A DNA stretch of 64,000 nucleotides, from positions 28,728,771 through 28,792,770 of the forward strand of contig NC_081543.1 of the NCBI RefSeq assembly GCF_901000735.1. Direction: 5' to 3'. The notes under the pieces were generated by a model that was given only the letters and a program-made list of their open reading frames with translations, had not been told where the DNA came from and ran no database searches. The position numbers and the translations under genes are program-made. Below, one piece after another: positions 27,300-39,423 of this stretch. Origin of the DNA: Corylus avellana (Eukaryota > Streptophyta > Magnoliopsida > Fagales > Betulaceae). The stretch's first letter is position 1, and every line of letters starts with the position of its first letter.

Positions 27300-28066
27300 G
27301 AAGGCAAAGGGAAAGTTTAAAGCTTCTACAGTGAATGAACTTCTAGTGTGAATGGGCTGGGAGGTTCTGTGGGGTTTCTGCCTCTGCTGGGAGCTCTAGG
27401 TGGTGTTGATGCTACTAGTTGGTTTTGGCTGGTTGTTTTGTTTCAAATTGTTTTGTATTGCTATTTGCTGCTGAACTCTTAGTTGGAGGAGAGGGTTTGT
27501 TTTGTTCTTGGGCTTTCTTGTAGCTGGATTGTTTTGTTGGTTTCTTGTGGTGCTGGTTTATTGCACTTTTGTTGTTGATTTTCTGTGCCGATCTGCTGGA
27601 TGGGGTTGTTTTCTGCACTGGAGTCTGCTGGCTGTTGATGTTTTATGGTGCCTGCTGTTTTGTTCTTTACTGGTTGCTGCTTTTGCTGGCAATTTCAGAG
27701 AGGTAGATTTTGTGAGGCTGGGGCATCAAGTTTATGCCATCCTTGTAAGGAGGAAAAGATTCATCCTCCTCCTTGTAAATGCAGCCTGTTATTCTGTAAT
27801 TTGGTTGTAGAATTGTTGAACAAAGATGGATTCTGTATATATGAGGTTTTGTGTTTGTTGACGTAAGGGATGTTTTAGTGTTTCTTGCTGTCTCTGGAGT
27901 TCTATTTCTTCTCGGATTTAGTGGTTCTTTTGTTGTTGTAGCTGTATAGCAGAGATTTTCTGTGTGTAGGTGGGTGTTTGTTGATGGATTTTGTTAGTTG
28001 CTTGTTCGAGCTTGGTTTGCTCTTTGTGTGGTATGAAATTGTTATTCATCACGAAAAAAAAATAAA
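27300..28066 (+). mobile_element. Probable 5'-truncated LINE 3' end
   Basis: A G/T-rich strand (many TGTTTTG, GCTGGTT, TTGCTG words) ends TATGAAATTGTTATTCATC and then an A-rich AAATAAATAAATAAA tail. This is the usual look of a plant LINE 3' UTR with its tail. No ORF2 domains are present and no clean target duplication was found. The open frames here (about 27502-27866) are low-complexity Leu/Phe/Val readings. Confidence 0.4.
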
Positions 28067-28079
28067 TAAATAAAGAATA

Positions 28080-28689
28080 GATTATTCATGGATTTTTCAG
28101 CAAGAATGTTGTTTCAGCCGGAGACAGAAAATATAAAGAACAAGAACATGATAAAAAGATGCTCAATTTTTATAGATAGCATCACCTTTATAATCAGTGG
28201 ATTTTCAAAGCCATTTTAATTTTGAAATTTGAGAGTTGAAATTATAGGAGATCATAATCCAAAGTCTTTTAGAGAAGAACTCCTAGACGGAACCGAGCTA
28301 GTTCATGGATATCATGAACAATAATACCATATGCTTTGGGTTAAGCACCCTGCCCTAATTAATAAATGTGAGCTTAATGAGCTTGTTAATTTGGGATTAG
28401 TTGCATGCATAGATGTCCAAGATTCTGTTGAAGAAATCCACGTTATGAAAGAAGTCACTCAGCATATGCAATTAGAAGATTTCCTCCCATTCCAGATTCA
28501 CATATGGAGATTACCAGAAATTCAAGATCAAGATGCCCAGTCTCAAGAAGTTGCAGAGGGATTTACCCTCTAACAAGTCACCATCGACATGTATTGCCTC
28601 AAGAAGAATTGAGAGAAATCTTAGATGAAGCAACCCTCCTAGCCTTGTCAGAAGCCATTGCCGTAAACGAAAGATGGTACACCAACAAG

Positions 28690-28690
<1 letters not shown>
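28080..28690 (+). pseudogene. Degenerate coding relic, continuation of the 26-kb element
   Basis: Broken reading with an IFIDSITFIISGFSKPF segment, then a shifted SFREELLDG segment, then ALINKCELNELVNLGLVACI and a stop at 28571-28573, with a further shifted frame to about 28690. Codon-like texture and absence of introns suggest the same viral or retroelement-derived source as 26157-27249, but I do not recognise the protein. The right edge is lost in a (TA)n tract. Confidence 0.3.
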
Positions 28691-28731
<41 letters not shown>

Positions 28732-28760
28732 GGCTTTTTATTATTATTATTATTATTTTT
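28691..28760. repeat. (TA)n and (TTA)n microsatellites
   Basis: About 16 TA repeats followed by a short TTA run. Another (AT)n tract of similar size lies at about 29199-29231. Confidence 0.85.
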
Positions 28761-29193
28761 TTATCCTTTTTTAAAGAGACACTTCTTTAGTAAATCAAAA
28801 AATAGTTTTGGCTTAAAACTTTTCTACGACATTAAGTGCAAAAACCAGATAAAAATATACTCAATTATTATTAATAACTTTTCACTTTTTTATTTGGTAG
28901 CATTTTTCACGTTGTTTTATAAAAAAAAATAAAAAAAAAATTTATATAATTTGAGAATCTATAATTTCTTTAAAATTATTGAGATCATTGTATACATAGC
29001 ATTACTTAAAAAGAAAATACAAATGGATAATATTAGAAATTAATCACATTTTTATCTCACAATGGTGATGCAACGGTTTCAATCAATCATTAGATTAGAT
29101 GGTCTATAATTGTGACCAAGGACAGAGCTAGAAAGTGTAATGGGTAAGGCCAAAGTATAAATGAAAAAAAAAAAAAAAAAAAAGAGCCACCCC

Positions 29194-29233
<40 letters not shown>

Positions 29234-29640
29234 ATTTTTAAAATTTTTATTACTTATATTTTTTTAGTTGAGCTAAAAAAATCTTGAGTTGAGTTGTAAA
29301 ATTTTGAGTTGAATTGAAAAAAAGTAATGTCAAATCAACAAAGAAAAAATGAAAAAAAAAAAAAAGAGAAGTTAGAAAAAATAGGCTTCCTAATCATAAG
29401 CCCTTACTCATTTTCAATAGTCTAGAGTTCATGCACTTGTGGTCACCATGTATTTCCTCTATCTCTCTATTAAACAATACATTTTTGTTATTTTGTTGTG
29501 GATCTTAAATATCTTTCATAAATAGGTGATTATGAAAGAATTAAAAATTCCTTAAAGCTAATGATTTATGGAAAAACAAGCCCAAAATAGAAGCCTTAAA
29601 ATTTTCATTGATGAGCCAAAGCCTTTAGGGCCTTTCTGCA
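28761..29640. other. AT-rich spacer
   Basis: No supported gene. Includes an A-tract with an adjacent AT microsatellite (29164-29231) and what looks like the edge of a decayed repeat ('GACAGAGCTAGAAAGTGTAA' near 29126). Confidence 0.4.
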
Positions 29641-31657
29641 AGCAAAGCCCAAGTCCACCTTCTTTCGACTAGCGCTCGCCCAGGGAACTACACCAAGCGC
29701 TCGTTTGAACCTCACGCACACCCTCGTGAAAACTGTACTTTTAACACTTTTGGCTTTTTACGAATAGTACACGAGCGCTCGCATGAATAGTACACACAAG
29801 CGCTCGTTAACCATTTTTAGACACTTGGTTAATACCCGAAATGCACATCTGAAAAGCATTTTTGGCTTGTTGTGAACAGTACACGAGCGCTCGTTCCTTT
29901 CTGGTAGAATTCCCATTTTGCCCTCAGCTTTCCTCCCCTATAAATACCACCCAACCTCATTCGATTTTTCAACTGTAGAAACCTTGGGGAAAACCCTGTT
30001 GGATTAGTGAGAGTGTGTGAGCCGTGTGAGTGACTTGGGAAGAAGGGAAGAGCACTCTTAAGGAACTTGTTGAGGTAATCCCTACACCTTCTTGTTATTA
30101 TGTTGTCAAGTTCTTGTTTTATAATGAGCCTAAGCATTTCCTTAAAGTCATAAATATTCCTTTAATGTTTTAAACCTTTTGGTGTTATGGCAAGCCTTTG
30201 TGTCATTTTCTTGTTAATAAGACTTGCTTCAAAAAGTGTTTTTGAAAGATGCCATTAAGAACACTTGTGTTATGTTTTTGGGCTTAAAACAGACCCATTT
30301 ACCATCTGCAAAAAGTGTTTTAGAAAGCTTCAAACTCCTCTTGAATTCTTGTATTTTACTTGCTTTGTTAAGAGATTAGGAAGAAGGGCCAACCCATAGT
30401 TTTAGATAGGAGCCTAGGAGTATTTAGGCACTTTTTGGCTAAAACGTAGCCCCTGGACGAACGATCGTCCTAGGGAATGAGCGCTCGACTAAAGGCTGGC
30501 TCTCGTGCTCCTTAACCCAATAAATGCCTACAGGGTCATAACACCCTTTTTCAATATATGGACCCCCTAGAGTTTTTTAGTACAGCTTATAACTATGAGT
30601 CATGTTTCATTATAACAGGGATTCGCGATGTCTGAAAACTTAAGCAAGCATACAAGGTAAGTAACCATTTATGAACACTTTCCTTAAAAATGTAGGATAA
30701 GTCAATTGATTGACCACACGCATAATATGAACATGTCTACTTTTTATAATAATTTGGTAACTGCTTAATAACTCGTTAATAAAATGCATTGTATGACATG
30801 GTACACCGGTACGTGCGGTATAATGACAATGGGCTTACTATATAGACTTGATTCTATGGTCAAATGTGTGTGTGTTATATGAGCCTTGGATCCAATGGTT
30901 ATTTCGTGACCAGTTAAGCTTTAATGGGCGGTCACTACATGACGGATATCATTAATGGTGTGGGCTATCCAAGGTCGGACTCCGTCATGCCACTAGTGTT
31001 ATGTACGGTAACGTACAATATTCGGGACATCGGTATTGTATTACAGGTCTCTCAGGACGACACCAACCCTACTAAGAATGGGTAATATCTCGGGTAGACC
31101 ATATATGATAGTTACGACCTATAAATCATTAGTTTTATGCATTAAAATACTTAGGCGATTGCCGCCGAGAGTACACCACTCTTTTATTAACCAAACAATA
31201 TTTTTTTGGTGTATTAATGGAGACAACACCTCTTTTTAAATGTTTACTAAAAATTACACGTTTATTCAGCTCAATAATAATAATAATAACAAGCTCATGT
31301 CATCTCTAATTGTAAGGTTACTTACTAAGTTTTAGACTTACGCTGTTATTACTATTTTAGGGAGTGTTTCTAAAACCCAGAAGTGGCGCGGATGCCGTTA
31401 CGGTCTTTGTTTAAGAATCTTCATGCTATCATCAAGTTTGTTTATATTGTTGTTAGTTGCTCTATGTCTTTAATTTCGAGGAATATACTTGTTCCATGAT
31501 ATTTAAAAGTTTCTCGGATTTATCTTTCACCTTCTTATGCATTAACTCTGATAATGCCTAGATGGGCGATTCCTCATTTAGTCACTAGTTGACTCATTGT
31601 GGGGCAATTGCTAATAACTTTGCCAAGCTGGCCAATGTTAGTTTTGGGGGCGTTACA
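29641..31657 (+). mobile_element. LTR-like segment with AGCGCTCG motifs (possible solo LTR)
   Basis: The 5' part holds six copies of an AGCGCTCG-type 8-mer (between 29672 and 29891, and near 30483), then a promoter-like CTATAAATACC (about 29937-29947) and a transcribed-leader-like stretch. The 3' end reads TTTTGGGGGCGTTACA, a CA-terminated sequence typical of long Ty3-type LTRs. No primer-binding site or protein follows, suggesting a solo LTR. The 5' end and target duplication were not found, so boundaries are approximate. Confidence 0.45.
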
Positions 31658-31780
31658 ATTGTTGCTGCAACAAACAAGTCTATGGTCTCCTGAAGAAGAT
31701 GAAAAGCTCAACACTTAATTATATCACCACCCATGGACATGGAAGCTTAAGTTCTGTCCCAAGGCTTGCTCCTAATTGCT

Positions 31781-31783
<3 letters not shown>

Positions 31784-31817
<34 letters not shown>
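31784..31817. repeat. (CT)n microsatellite
   Basis: About 17 CT repeats. Open frames across it read Ser-Leu or Arg-Glu runs and are artefacts. Confidence 0.9.
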
Positions 31818-31821
<4 letters not shown>

Positions 31822-32245
31822 TCCCTTTCACATGTACAAACACATAGTAGTTGTGCTTGCATAGGTGTGGAAATTTTAATGGGCAGGGCCACAAAATGTA
31901 TCGGTAGGGCTTTCAAAAACACATTTTTCAAACGAGTTGGGGCGCTTTGGCCTATATCGATCATCCCAGCTCGGTCCCTGATTGTGACTACTATATCAAT
32001 ATTAAATAATAGTTATAAATAAAAATATATTATCTAGCATTAATATATAAAAAGGAGACAGAAAAAGTTTTATTAAAAAATGTATTTCCGTAACTTGACG
32101 GAGCCTGCAAAGCGAAAATGGGGAGGGACGGTCATTAATTCTCAAGTCTCAAGGGAACGTTGTTGCAAAACTTAGGACAAACATGATGCTTATATTGTTA
32201 GTAACGAGGAAAAGTAAACATTTAACCACTATATATATATATATA

Positions 32246-33060
32246 TTGGCAGATCTAGAAATTGGAGTTACTAGGGGCACAAAAAAATAATAAAACATAA
32301 TGATAATTTTTTTCCTATAATATGGTAAATACAATCAAAAAGTAAATTATACCATAATATATGTATCATGTAATATATGTAAAAAAATAAAAATCAAAGT
32401 AACTATTAAAAATCTTCATCTAACAACGTCACAAACACATAATAATTTAAACTACTTGCGAGATAAACTAAGCACAATTAAATGACTAGTAGTGTCTAAG
32501 AAAAATGAGTACCTTTTAGTGAGTTGTTAGCCACAACTATTTCTTTTAGAAAAGCCATAAATCTCAAAGCATAAATCACATTAGAGATTGGAGTCTACAG
32601 AGAAGAGACTAGTGTCTAAATTTTGCCAAAAAAAAACGCATTTATTTATTTTAGCTACCTACTTTTTTAAGACACCCACATCCAGCTCAGCATTTTAACT
32701 TATCACTTTTATTATCTCATTTAAATAATCTTTTCCTATCATTTAAATATTATTTCTCTATTCATTTTTTTATTCTTTCTGTCTTTATTATTTTTTTCCT
32801 CTAGCATCAAAACCGGTGAATAGCATCCAACGGTTTGTAGCACATGCATGGAGAGAGAGAAAATTATTTTTAATATATGAGAGAAGTTGTAGCATATGAT
32901 GGACTAATTGTTTATTATTAAAATGAGATAGTGGGCAAGTTGTAGCACATGATAGACCCACATCTGGCTCAAAGAATTGAAATTACCATGGGCGCCCTTA
33001 AATTTTTGGCATAAAAATGTTTAAAGAATTTTTTAATATTTTTTTTACTGGGTCTGCCAA
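32246..33060. mobile_element. TIR element (MITE-like) in AT-repeat flanks
   Basis: The left end TTGGCAGATC and right end GGTCTGCCAA are inverted and both abut (TA)n tracts, as if inserted into TA. The 815-bp interior is AT-rich and non-coding. Superfamily not assigned. Confidence 0.5.
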
Positions 33061-33720
33061 TATATATATTTTTTAATTTTTTTTAAAAAAAGAACTTTAT
33101 TTTATCTAAAAGAAATAATTGTATTTTTACACATATGATAACGGAGTATAATAGTTGGGAAATGTCAATCCAATTTAACAAAAATGATATGAGCAGTAAC
33201 ATCAGCTTTCCTAAATGTTAAAAAAATCTCTTAAAAAAATCATATAAAACAAACTCTCGTAGTGTTTCATAAACCAAGGGAACACCAACGAAAGCAAAAT
33301 TGTTACCTTTGATTTATGGTATCACATTTGGTTCCCTTAACATTATGTTAATATAAAAAAGTCTTTCTCTTTCTTTTCTTTTTCCTCTTGACGTTTATTT
33401 GAAACAATATTTAAATGATTTATCTTTCTTCTCTCTTTTTCCGAACATTTAATTTAAAGAATATTTAAATGTTATAGAGAAAACCTAAGAGAAGTTATTG
33501 TAGAATTTATTTGAGTAAAGAAGAAAAATTTATTTGATTTTGCTGCTAATGTAGAGGGTATTTGCACAACTCTGTCCAATTAGTCATGTGAGATGATTGA
33601 TGTCCAAATATTGTGGAACCAAGATCACAAATTAGCTATTTTTTTTTTAAAAAAAAACATAATTTGGGGACAATAATAAAGTGAGAAACAACAAAAGAGG
33701 AGACAACAAGAGTTTCAATA
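33061..33720. other. Spacer before subtilase copy 2
   Basis: AT-rich, no coding signal seen. Similarity to the upstream region of copy 1 begins only close to the TATA box. Confidence 0.4.
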
Positions 33721-33725
33721 TCTCT

Positions 33726-33733
33726 TATATAAA
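33726..33733 (+). promoter_or_regulatory. TATA box of subtilase copy 2
   Basis: TATATAAA, about 66 bp before the ATG at 33799 homologous to that of copy 1. Context matches copy 1. An additional in-frame ATG at 33793 adds Met-Pro. Confidence 0.55.
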
Positions 33734-34611
33734 AACCTTGGACATTATTTTGCATGGCATCAACTAAACACTCTGTAGTTGAACAAAGCTTAATGCCAAT
33801 GGCCAATGCAGGGCTACATGTTCTTCTGTACCCATTACTGCTTGCAGTTCTTCTGCAGAGCTGCCATGGCCAGGAAAGGAAGGTAAATTGCTCTTCTCAG
33901 TCACATGTAATACTACTTTGAATGTCAAGACTCCAAAGCTATTCAACATGGGATTCTTTAGGAATTAAATTGTGCTAAATATAGATTCACATTGTATACA
34001 TGGGAGAGAGGCCTCGAGGTATTTCTGGTTCATCAACCCACTATTCCATGCTAGAAAGAGTACTTGGAAGGTTACTACTTTTAGCCTTTATTCTTAGGCA
34101 ACGTTTGTTTGTGATTTTATTGTCTTTTGTTTTCTGTTCTCAAGATAAATTTATTAACAAAAACCTAAAAATATAATACACTCTTAAAAACATTAAAGCA
34201 ATTTTCACCTTTATGTCACATTATAACATTTTTTCACAATGGTGGAGGCAAGAAGGGTCGAGAAGGGGCAAACACCCCCTTGGCCCGCTTAGAATTGCCT
34301 TGCTTATGAATTATCTTAAGCATACACCTTTTTTTTCCAATTGCAGTACTTCATTGGCCAAAGAGTCACTAATCTACAGGTATGGGAAGAGCTTTAACGG
34401 ATTTGCAGCTAAATTAACTGATGAAGAAGTTGCAAAATTCTCAGTTGATGAGATTGTCTAACAAGTAGCAAGGAATGAACTATATTATTTCCATGTTCGA
34501 TTTGTGCTTAAAGCAATAGACATGTATGTGTTACAGAGATGGAAGGTGTAATTTTAGTGATTCCAAAGCATAAATTGCAGCTTCACACTACAAGATCATG
34601 GGATTTCATGG

Positions 34612-35461
34612 TGTTAGTTCTTGTGTTGGCTTAATTCAGTTCCAAAATGCATAGGCTACTGTTCACAGGCTCAAACACTGATATAGAATGCTCAGAATTC
34701 AATCTCCACCATTCATAATGTAGATTCATGTGTTATGAACGTCCTTGCAAAATTTCAGCTTAATCGGACCACATACGCCCATCGATCGAAGCTTTTGATC
34801 AAGACTGGATAGGCCAGGTCCGAACAGGCCTTCCCCGTGTCCGGACCGCAATTCCAGAAACCTTATTTTTGCTCCGCAAGGCCATGTCCGGACAGCCCAT
34901 TAACCTGTCGGGACACCCCATACCTATTATGCCCAAAAACATGTTTTTAGCCGGCCCAGGTCTAGAGTTTGATGTATTGATATATATACATCATTATATA
35001 AGAGAAAGACACAAATTTTTACCCTCGGAGAGTTCGCGTGAGGCTGTGCTTGAGTGATTAATTTTTTGTGAGCCAAATTGATTCCTCTTAGAGGATTTTT
35101 GTTAGTTTTGATTGTGTGTTTAATTGAAATCTATCGGAAGGGTTCGATAAAGGAGAATCACGTTGAAGAAGATTGTGAGTGAGGAGACAAGTTGGAGGCT
35201 TGTCGATTTTACAGAGTCAAGGTCTTGCAAAGGGTTGTAAGTGTTCCTAATGTCTGTAATCTTTGGATAATCTTTTGATAGTGATTTCCTGGGTTTGGTT
35301 GCCCCGAAGAGGTTTTACTTTTAGAACGTTTTCTAAAAGGTTTCCTCTTTGTCACCAAAATCTTTGTGTGTGATTGTTTATATTTTGGTGATTGTTTTGC
35401 TTTGATAAATATCTGTTAATTCCGCATAAAATTGTGATATTTATCTGTTTAGAGTTTTTCA
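34612..35461 (+). repeat. 5' LTR of the gag-only retroelement
   Basis: 850 bp, TGTTAG...TTTTTCA. Aligns end to end with 38575-39423. Confidence 0.93.
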
Positions 35462-35463
35462 AT

Positions 35464-35475
35464 TGGTATCAGAGC
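35464..35475 (+). promoter_or_regulatory. Primer-binding site
   Basis: TGGTATCAGAGC, complementary to the 3' end of initiator tRNA-Met, two bases after the 5' LTR. Confidence 0.9.
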
Positions 35476-35531
35476 GGGTTCACTCCGTGAAGGATTAAAT
35501 TCCTGAGTGTGATCTTTGTTTCTTGTTTAAG

Positions 35532-37275
35532 ATGTCTCAAACCCTTAACACAGTGCCTAATTTTGATGGATCAAATTATGGCTATTGGAAGTCCCGTATG
35601 AGATTTTTCTTAAAATCTATAGACGTTTGGCATGTCATTAAATCTAGATTTAAAGCTCCAGATAAGCCGACAGCTGAATAGTCTAATGATGAAAAATAAA
35701 CTCGTATGGCGAATGACAAAGCTATGAATGCTCTATACTTGGCAATCTCACAAACTGAGTTCTCCAAAATTTCAAATTGTGATAGTGCCACAGATGCATG
35801 GGAGATCCTAGAAACTACTTATGAAGGAACAAATCCTGTTAAAGCTTCAAAACTTCAAATGTTAGTTTCTAAGTTTGAGGAAATTAAAATGTTAGAGGAT
35901 GAGACATTAAATGAAAGTTTCTGATACTAAGATTATTAGAAAGGTCATGAGATCACTCCCTGAAAGATTCAGAATGAAGGTAATAGCCATTGAGTCATGC
36001 ACTAATCTGGAAACCATGAGGATAGAAAAGTTAGTTGGTGCCCTTCAGACTTATGAGTTTTCTTTGCCTCAACCTAGGAAAAATAAGGATTTTGCCCTTA
36101 GAACTCTTAGGAAGAACTCTGATGAGTTATCTAATGAGGAATCACCAGATGATGAGGAACTTGCCTTGATAGCTAGAAAGTTTTATAAGAATGAACATAG
36201 AATTTCGAAGAGATTTGGAAAACAAAAAGGAAGTACTCAAGAAAGAAATGAAAGAGACCCACGTGGTCCAAAATGTTATGAGTGTTCTGGCTATGGTCAT
36301 GTTCGCAATGATTGTGCTAATCTCAAGAGTAATAAGCTAAAAGACCAAAAAGCCTTCAATATTACCTTGAGTGACACCGATGAGGAAGAAACTCCTAATT
36401 ATATGGCTTTTGTTGCATCCTATGATTCTGATGATTCTAATCAATCAGATGTTTAGTCTGCCTCTGATAATGAATTAAATAGGGTTAATGATCTTCAAAA
36501 CTCCTTTAACAATTTAATGGAAAAGTTTTCTATGCTTAGAAATACTAACTTGAAAATTGTTAAGGATTTTAAGAATCTTGAGCTTGAAAGGGATAATTTG
36601 TTGAAATCTTTGAGTAATTCACATGTTGTTTGCAATACTCTCAAATCTGAAAATCATGTGTTAATTGCTAAAAATAAATCCCTTCAAAATGATTTAACTG
36701 CATCTAAAAAACACTTGAGTAAATTCTCTAGTGAAAAGCTTGATAAAATGTTGCATATTCAAAAGCATTCTAGCGACAGATCTGACTTAGGATTTGATAA
36801 AATTGCTTATTTGTCTTCTAACAGTGCTTCTACTTCAAAGACTGTTTTTGTTAAACCAGTGAAAATAGAAGAATTTTCAAGTGAAGAAAAGCAAGTAGTT
36901 GCCCCGACTCCTCAAGGTAAGAAAGGTAAGAAAATCTACATTGAGCATCATGCATCTTACCCTTCACCTAGAGTCGTGCATCCTCCTAGGAAATTACCTT
37001 CTCAAAGGTTTGTCCCTACATGTCATCACTGTGGCAAAGTGGGTCACATTCGACCTCACTGTTTTAATTTGAAACCTCATGTGCATATAAATGAAAATTC
37101 CTATTCTATGAAAGAAAGTGAGGGCTTGGTCATAATGATGAGAGAAGTGCTATCTAGGCTAGATAAGTTTGAGCAAAGTCATAAGTCTAGACCTAAGATT
37201 TCTCAAGTTTGGGTTAGGAAGGATGATACCATTCACCCCTTAAAGGGGAGTGGTGATGATCTTAGCTTATGTTAG
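35532..37275 (+). pseudogene. Copia gag relic with two zinc knuckles
   Basis: The ATG at 35532 opens a UBN2-type Copia gag (NFDGSNYGYWKSRM near the start, DAWEILETTYEGT later). Breaks: TAG 35679, TAA 35697, a frameshift near 35915 and TAG 36454. The first CCHC knuckle, CYECSGYGHVRNDC, is encoded around 36275. A coiled-coil-like Leu/Lys/Asn-rich stretch follows (36517-36770). A second CCHC knuckle, CHHCGKVGHIRPHC, is encoded around 37020. The reading ends at 37275, just where the protease begins in autonomous relatives. The two-knuckle layout is typical of large Copia gags (SIRE/Maximus-like), though lineage is not proven. Confidence 0.9.
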
Positions 37276-38574
37276 GTGAGTCACCCACATGCCTAGGATT
37301 GATTTTCTTGCATATCTTTGCATATCCTAGAGCATGTTGTTTTTCGTTTTTCATTGCATTTTTGTTTTATTTTGTTTTGAATTTGTTTTCGTTCATGTGC
37401 ATTTCTTTTGTGAAAATTTTCAAAAAGACAAAAATATGTTACTTTGATTGTTTTCTTTTCTTTCTTTTGTCTTATGCACCTAGATAATCCATTAATTTCT
37501 CATGTTACTTTCATGGATTTAATTCCTTGCGTCTTGGAATGTTCTTAATATGCATGAGATGAAAATTTGTGTTAATGGACTTGTTTTTGTGCTTACCTAA
37601 AGCTTGAGCTTATGTAGTACATTTTGCCTATGCTTTATCTCTTGTGCACATTTAAGCTTAAATTGAGGTTTTGTTTCACTTTATTTGTGAGGTCTGTTAA
37701 GTAACCATATGAGGTTTTTAACTAGTCATATTTTTCAAATTGACCATATGCTAGTTGAACCTAGGGCTTAAAAATTCATGCTTTCTCTTTTGTGATAAGC
37801 ACCAAAAGTTTAAGGACACTTTCTCAAAGAGAAAAATAAACAAAATAGTGAAACAAATAAAATCAAAAGATTATATTCCAAAATGAATTTATTTCATTGT
37901 ATCAAACTTGTGCAAATTGTTTTACAAAGAGAAATGTATAGGATGGCAAATTGTTTTACAAAGAGAAATGTATAGGATGAGAGTGACTAGGCCCTAGTAT
38001 GATAAGGTTTGACTTTTGATTTGATATACTTGTCAAAACCTCATTTTGGTAAAACTTTTTCCTCATTTTGTAAGTTGAAAATTTTTCTTTTTGGATGGCT
38101 TACACACACACACCACACAAGCATGGATTGAATGGAACATTTTCTTGGCTTAGGTTAAGCAATATGAGTTTCTTGCCATTTCTAGTCTCATGTATATTTT
38201 GCATATTTGGAGCATGTTTGGGATATTCATTGTGTAATACATGAGTCATTGATGTGTATATTATGTGTGTTTATTTGACTTTTGAGGGGGAGAAATATGT
38301 TTTGCATTTCCAGTTTCTTGTTATTAATTGAGTCATACATTAAGGGGAGTTTTGCTGATGTTTCTTTATAATCATGCATTCTACGTCATTTTTTTTTATC
38401 ATGGTTTTATTTATGTCTTCTTGTTCCACATATGCTTTGATGTATTTTGTGAAGTGTTTCAGGAAACATGAAGACCTTTAGTCATTCTGTGACAAAAAGG
38501 GGGAGTAAATATGGGGAGATGATGTGATTGGCTCGGCATTTTGGTTTTGTCATTGAATTGCCAAATGGGGAGTT
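37276..38574 (+). other. Non-coding interior replacing pol
   Basis: T-rich sequence with no pol domain in any frame. Contains a perfect 34-bp tandem duplication (37913-37980), a G-rich AAAAAGGGGGAG near 38496 and a final polypurine AATGGGGAG right before the 3' LTR. Confidence 0.8.
37913..37980. repeat. 34-bp tandem duplication
   Basis: Two identical adjacent copies of a unit starting CAAATTGTTTTACAAAGAGA inside the retroelement interior. Confidence 0.95.
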
Positions 38575-39423
38575 TGTTAGTTCTTGTGTTAGCTTAATTC
38601 AGTTCCAAAATGCAGAGGCTATTGTTCACAAGCTCAAACACTGATATAGAATGCTCAGAATCCAATCTACACCGTTCATAATGTAGATTCATGTGTTATG
38701 AACGTCCCTGCAAAATTTCAGCTCAATCGGACCACAAACGCCCATCAATCAGAGCTTTTGATCAAGACTAGACAGGCCGGGTTCGGACAGGCCTTCCCTG
38801 TGTCCAAACCGCAATTCCAGAAACCTTATTTTTGCTCCGCAAGGCCGTGTCCGAACAGCCCATTAACCTATCTGGACACCCCATACCTATTATGCCCAAA
38901 AACATGTTTTTAGTAGGCCCAGGTCTAGGGTTTGATGTACCAATATATATACATCATTATAGAAGAGAGAAACAAGAATTTTCACCCCCGGAGAGTTCGT
39001 GTGAGGCTGTGCTTGAGTGATTATTTTGTTGTGAGCCAAATTGATTCCTTTTAGAGGATTTTTGTTAGTTTTAATTGTGTGCTTAATTGAAGTCTATTGG
39101 AAGGATCCGATAAAGGAGAATCACGTTGAAGAAGATTGTGAGCGAGGAGATAAATTGGAGGCTTGTCGATTTTACAGAGTCAAGGTCTTGCAAAGGGTTG
39201 TAAGTATTCCTAGTGTCTGTAATCTTTGAATAATCTTTTGATAGTAATTTCCTGGGTTTGGCTGTCCCGGAGAAGTTTTACTTTTAGAACGTTTTCCAAA
39301 AGATTTCCTCTTCGTCGCCAAAATCTTTGTGTGTGATTGTTTATATTTTGGTGATTGTTTGCTTTGATAAATATCCGTTAATTCCGCATAAAATTGTGAT
39401 ATTTATCTGTTTAGAGTTTTTCA
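38575..39423 (+). repeat. 3' LTR of the gag-only retroelement
   Basis: 849 bp copy of the 5' LTR, preceded by the polypurine tract and followed by target duplication CATGA and the resumed subtilase exon. Confidence 0.93.

Larger units (their letters stand above)
34612..39423 (+). mobile_element. Copia-type LTR retroelement with gag but no pol
   Basis: A 4812-bp element: LTR 34612-35461, primer-binding site, gag relic, ~1.3 kb of non-coding interior, polypurine tract, LTR 38575-39423. LTRs begin TGTTAG and end TTTTTCA. Target duplication CATGG (34607-34611) / CATGA (39424-39428) with one mismatch, inside a subtilase exon. By hand I count about 65 differences over ~850 LTR positions (7-8 percent), mostly transitions, so the insertion is not recent. 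Protease, integrase, reverse transcriptase and RNase H are all absent, so it must have moved using proteins from a related autonomous element. Confidence 0.93.

Noticed and set aside
27415..27866. Open frames of 67-102 codons in the G/T-rich stretch
   Set aside because: Low-complexity readings of a probable LINE 3' untranslated region.
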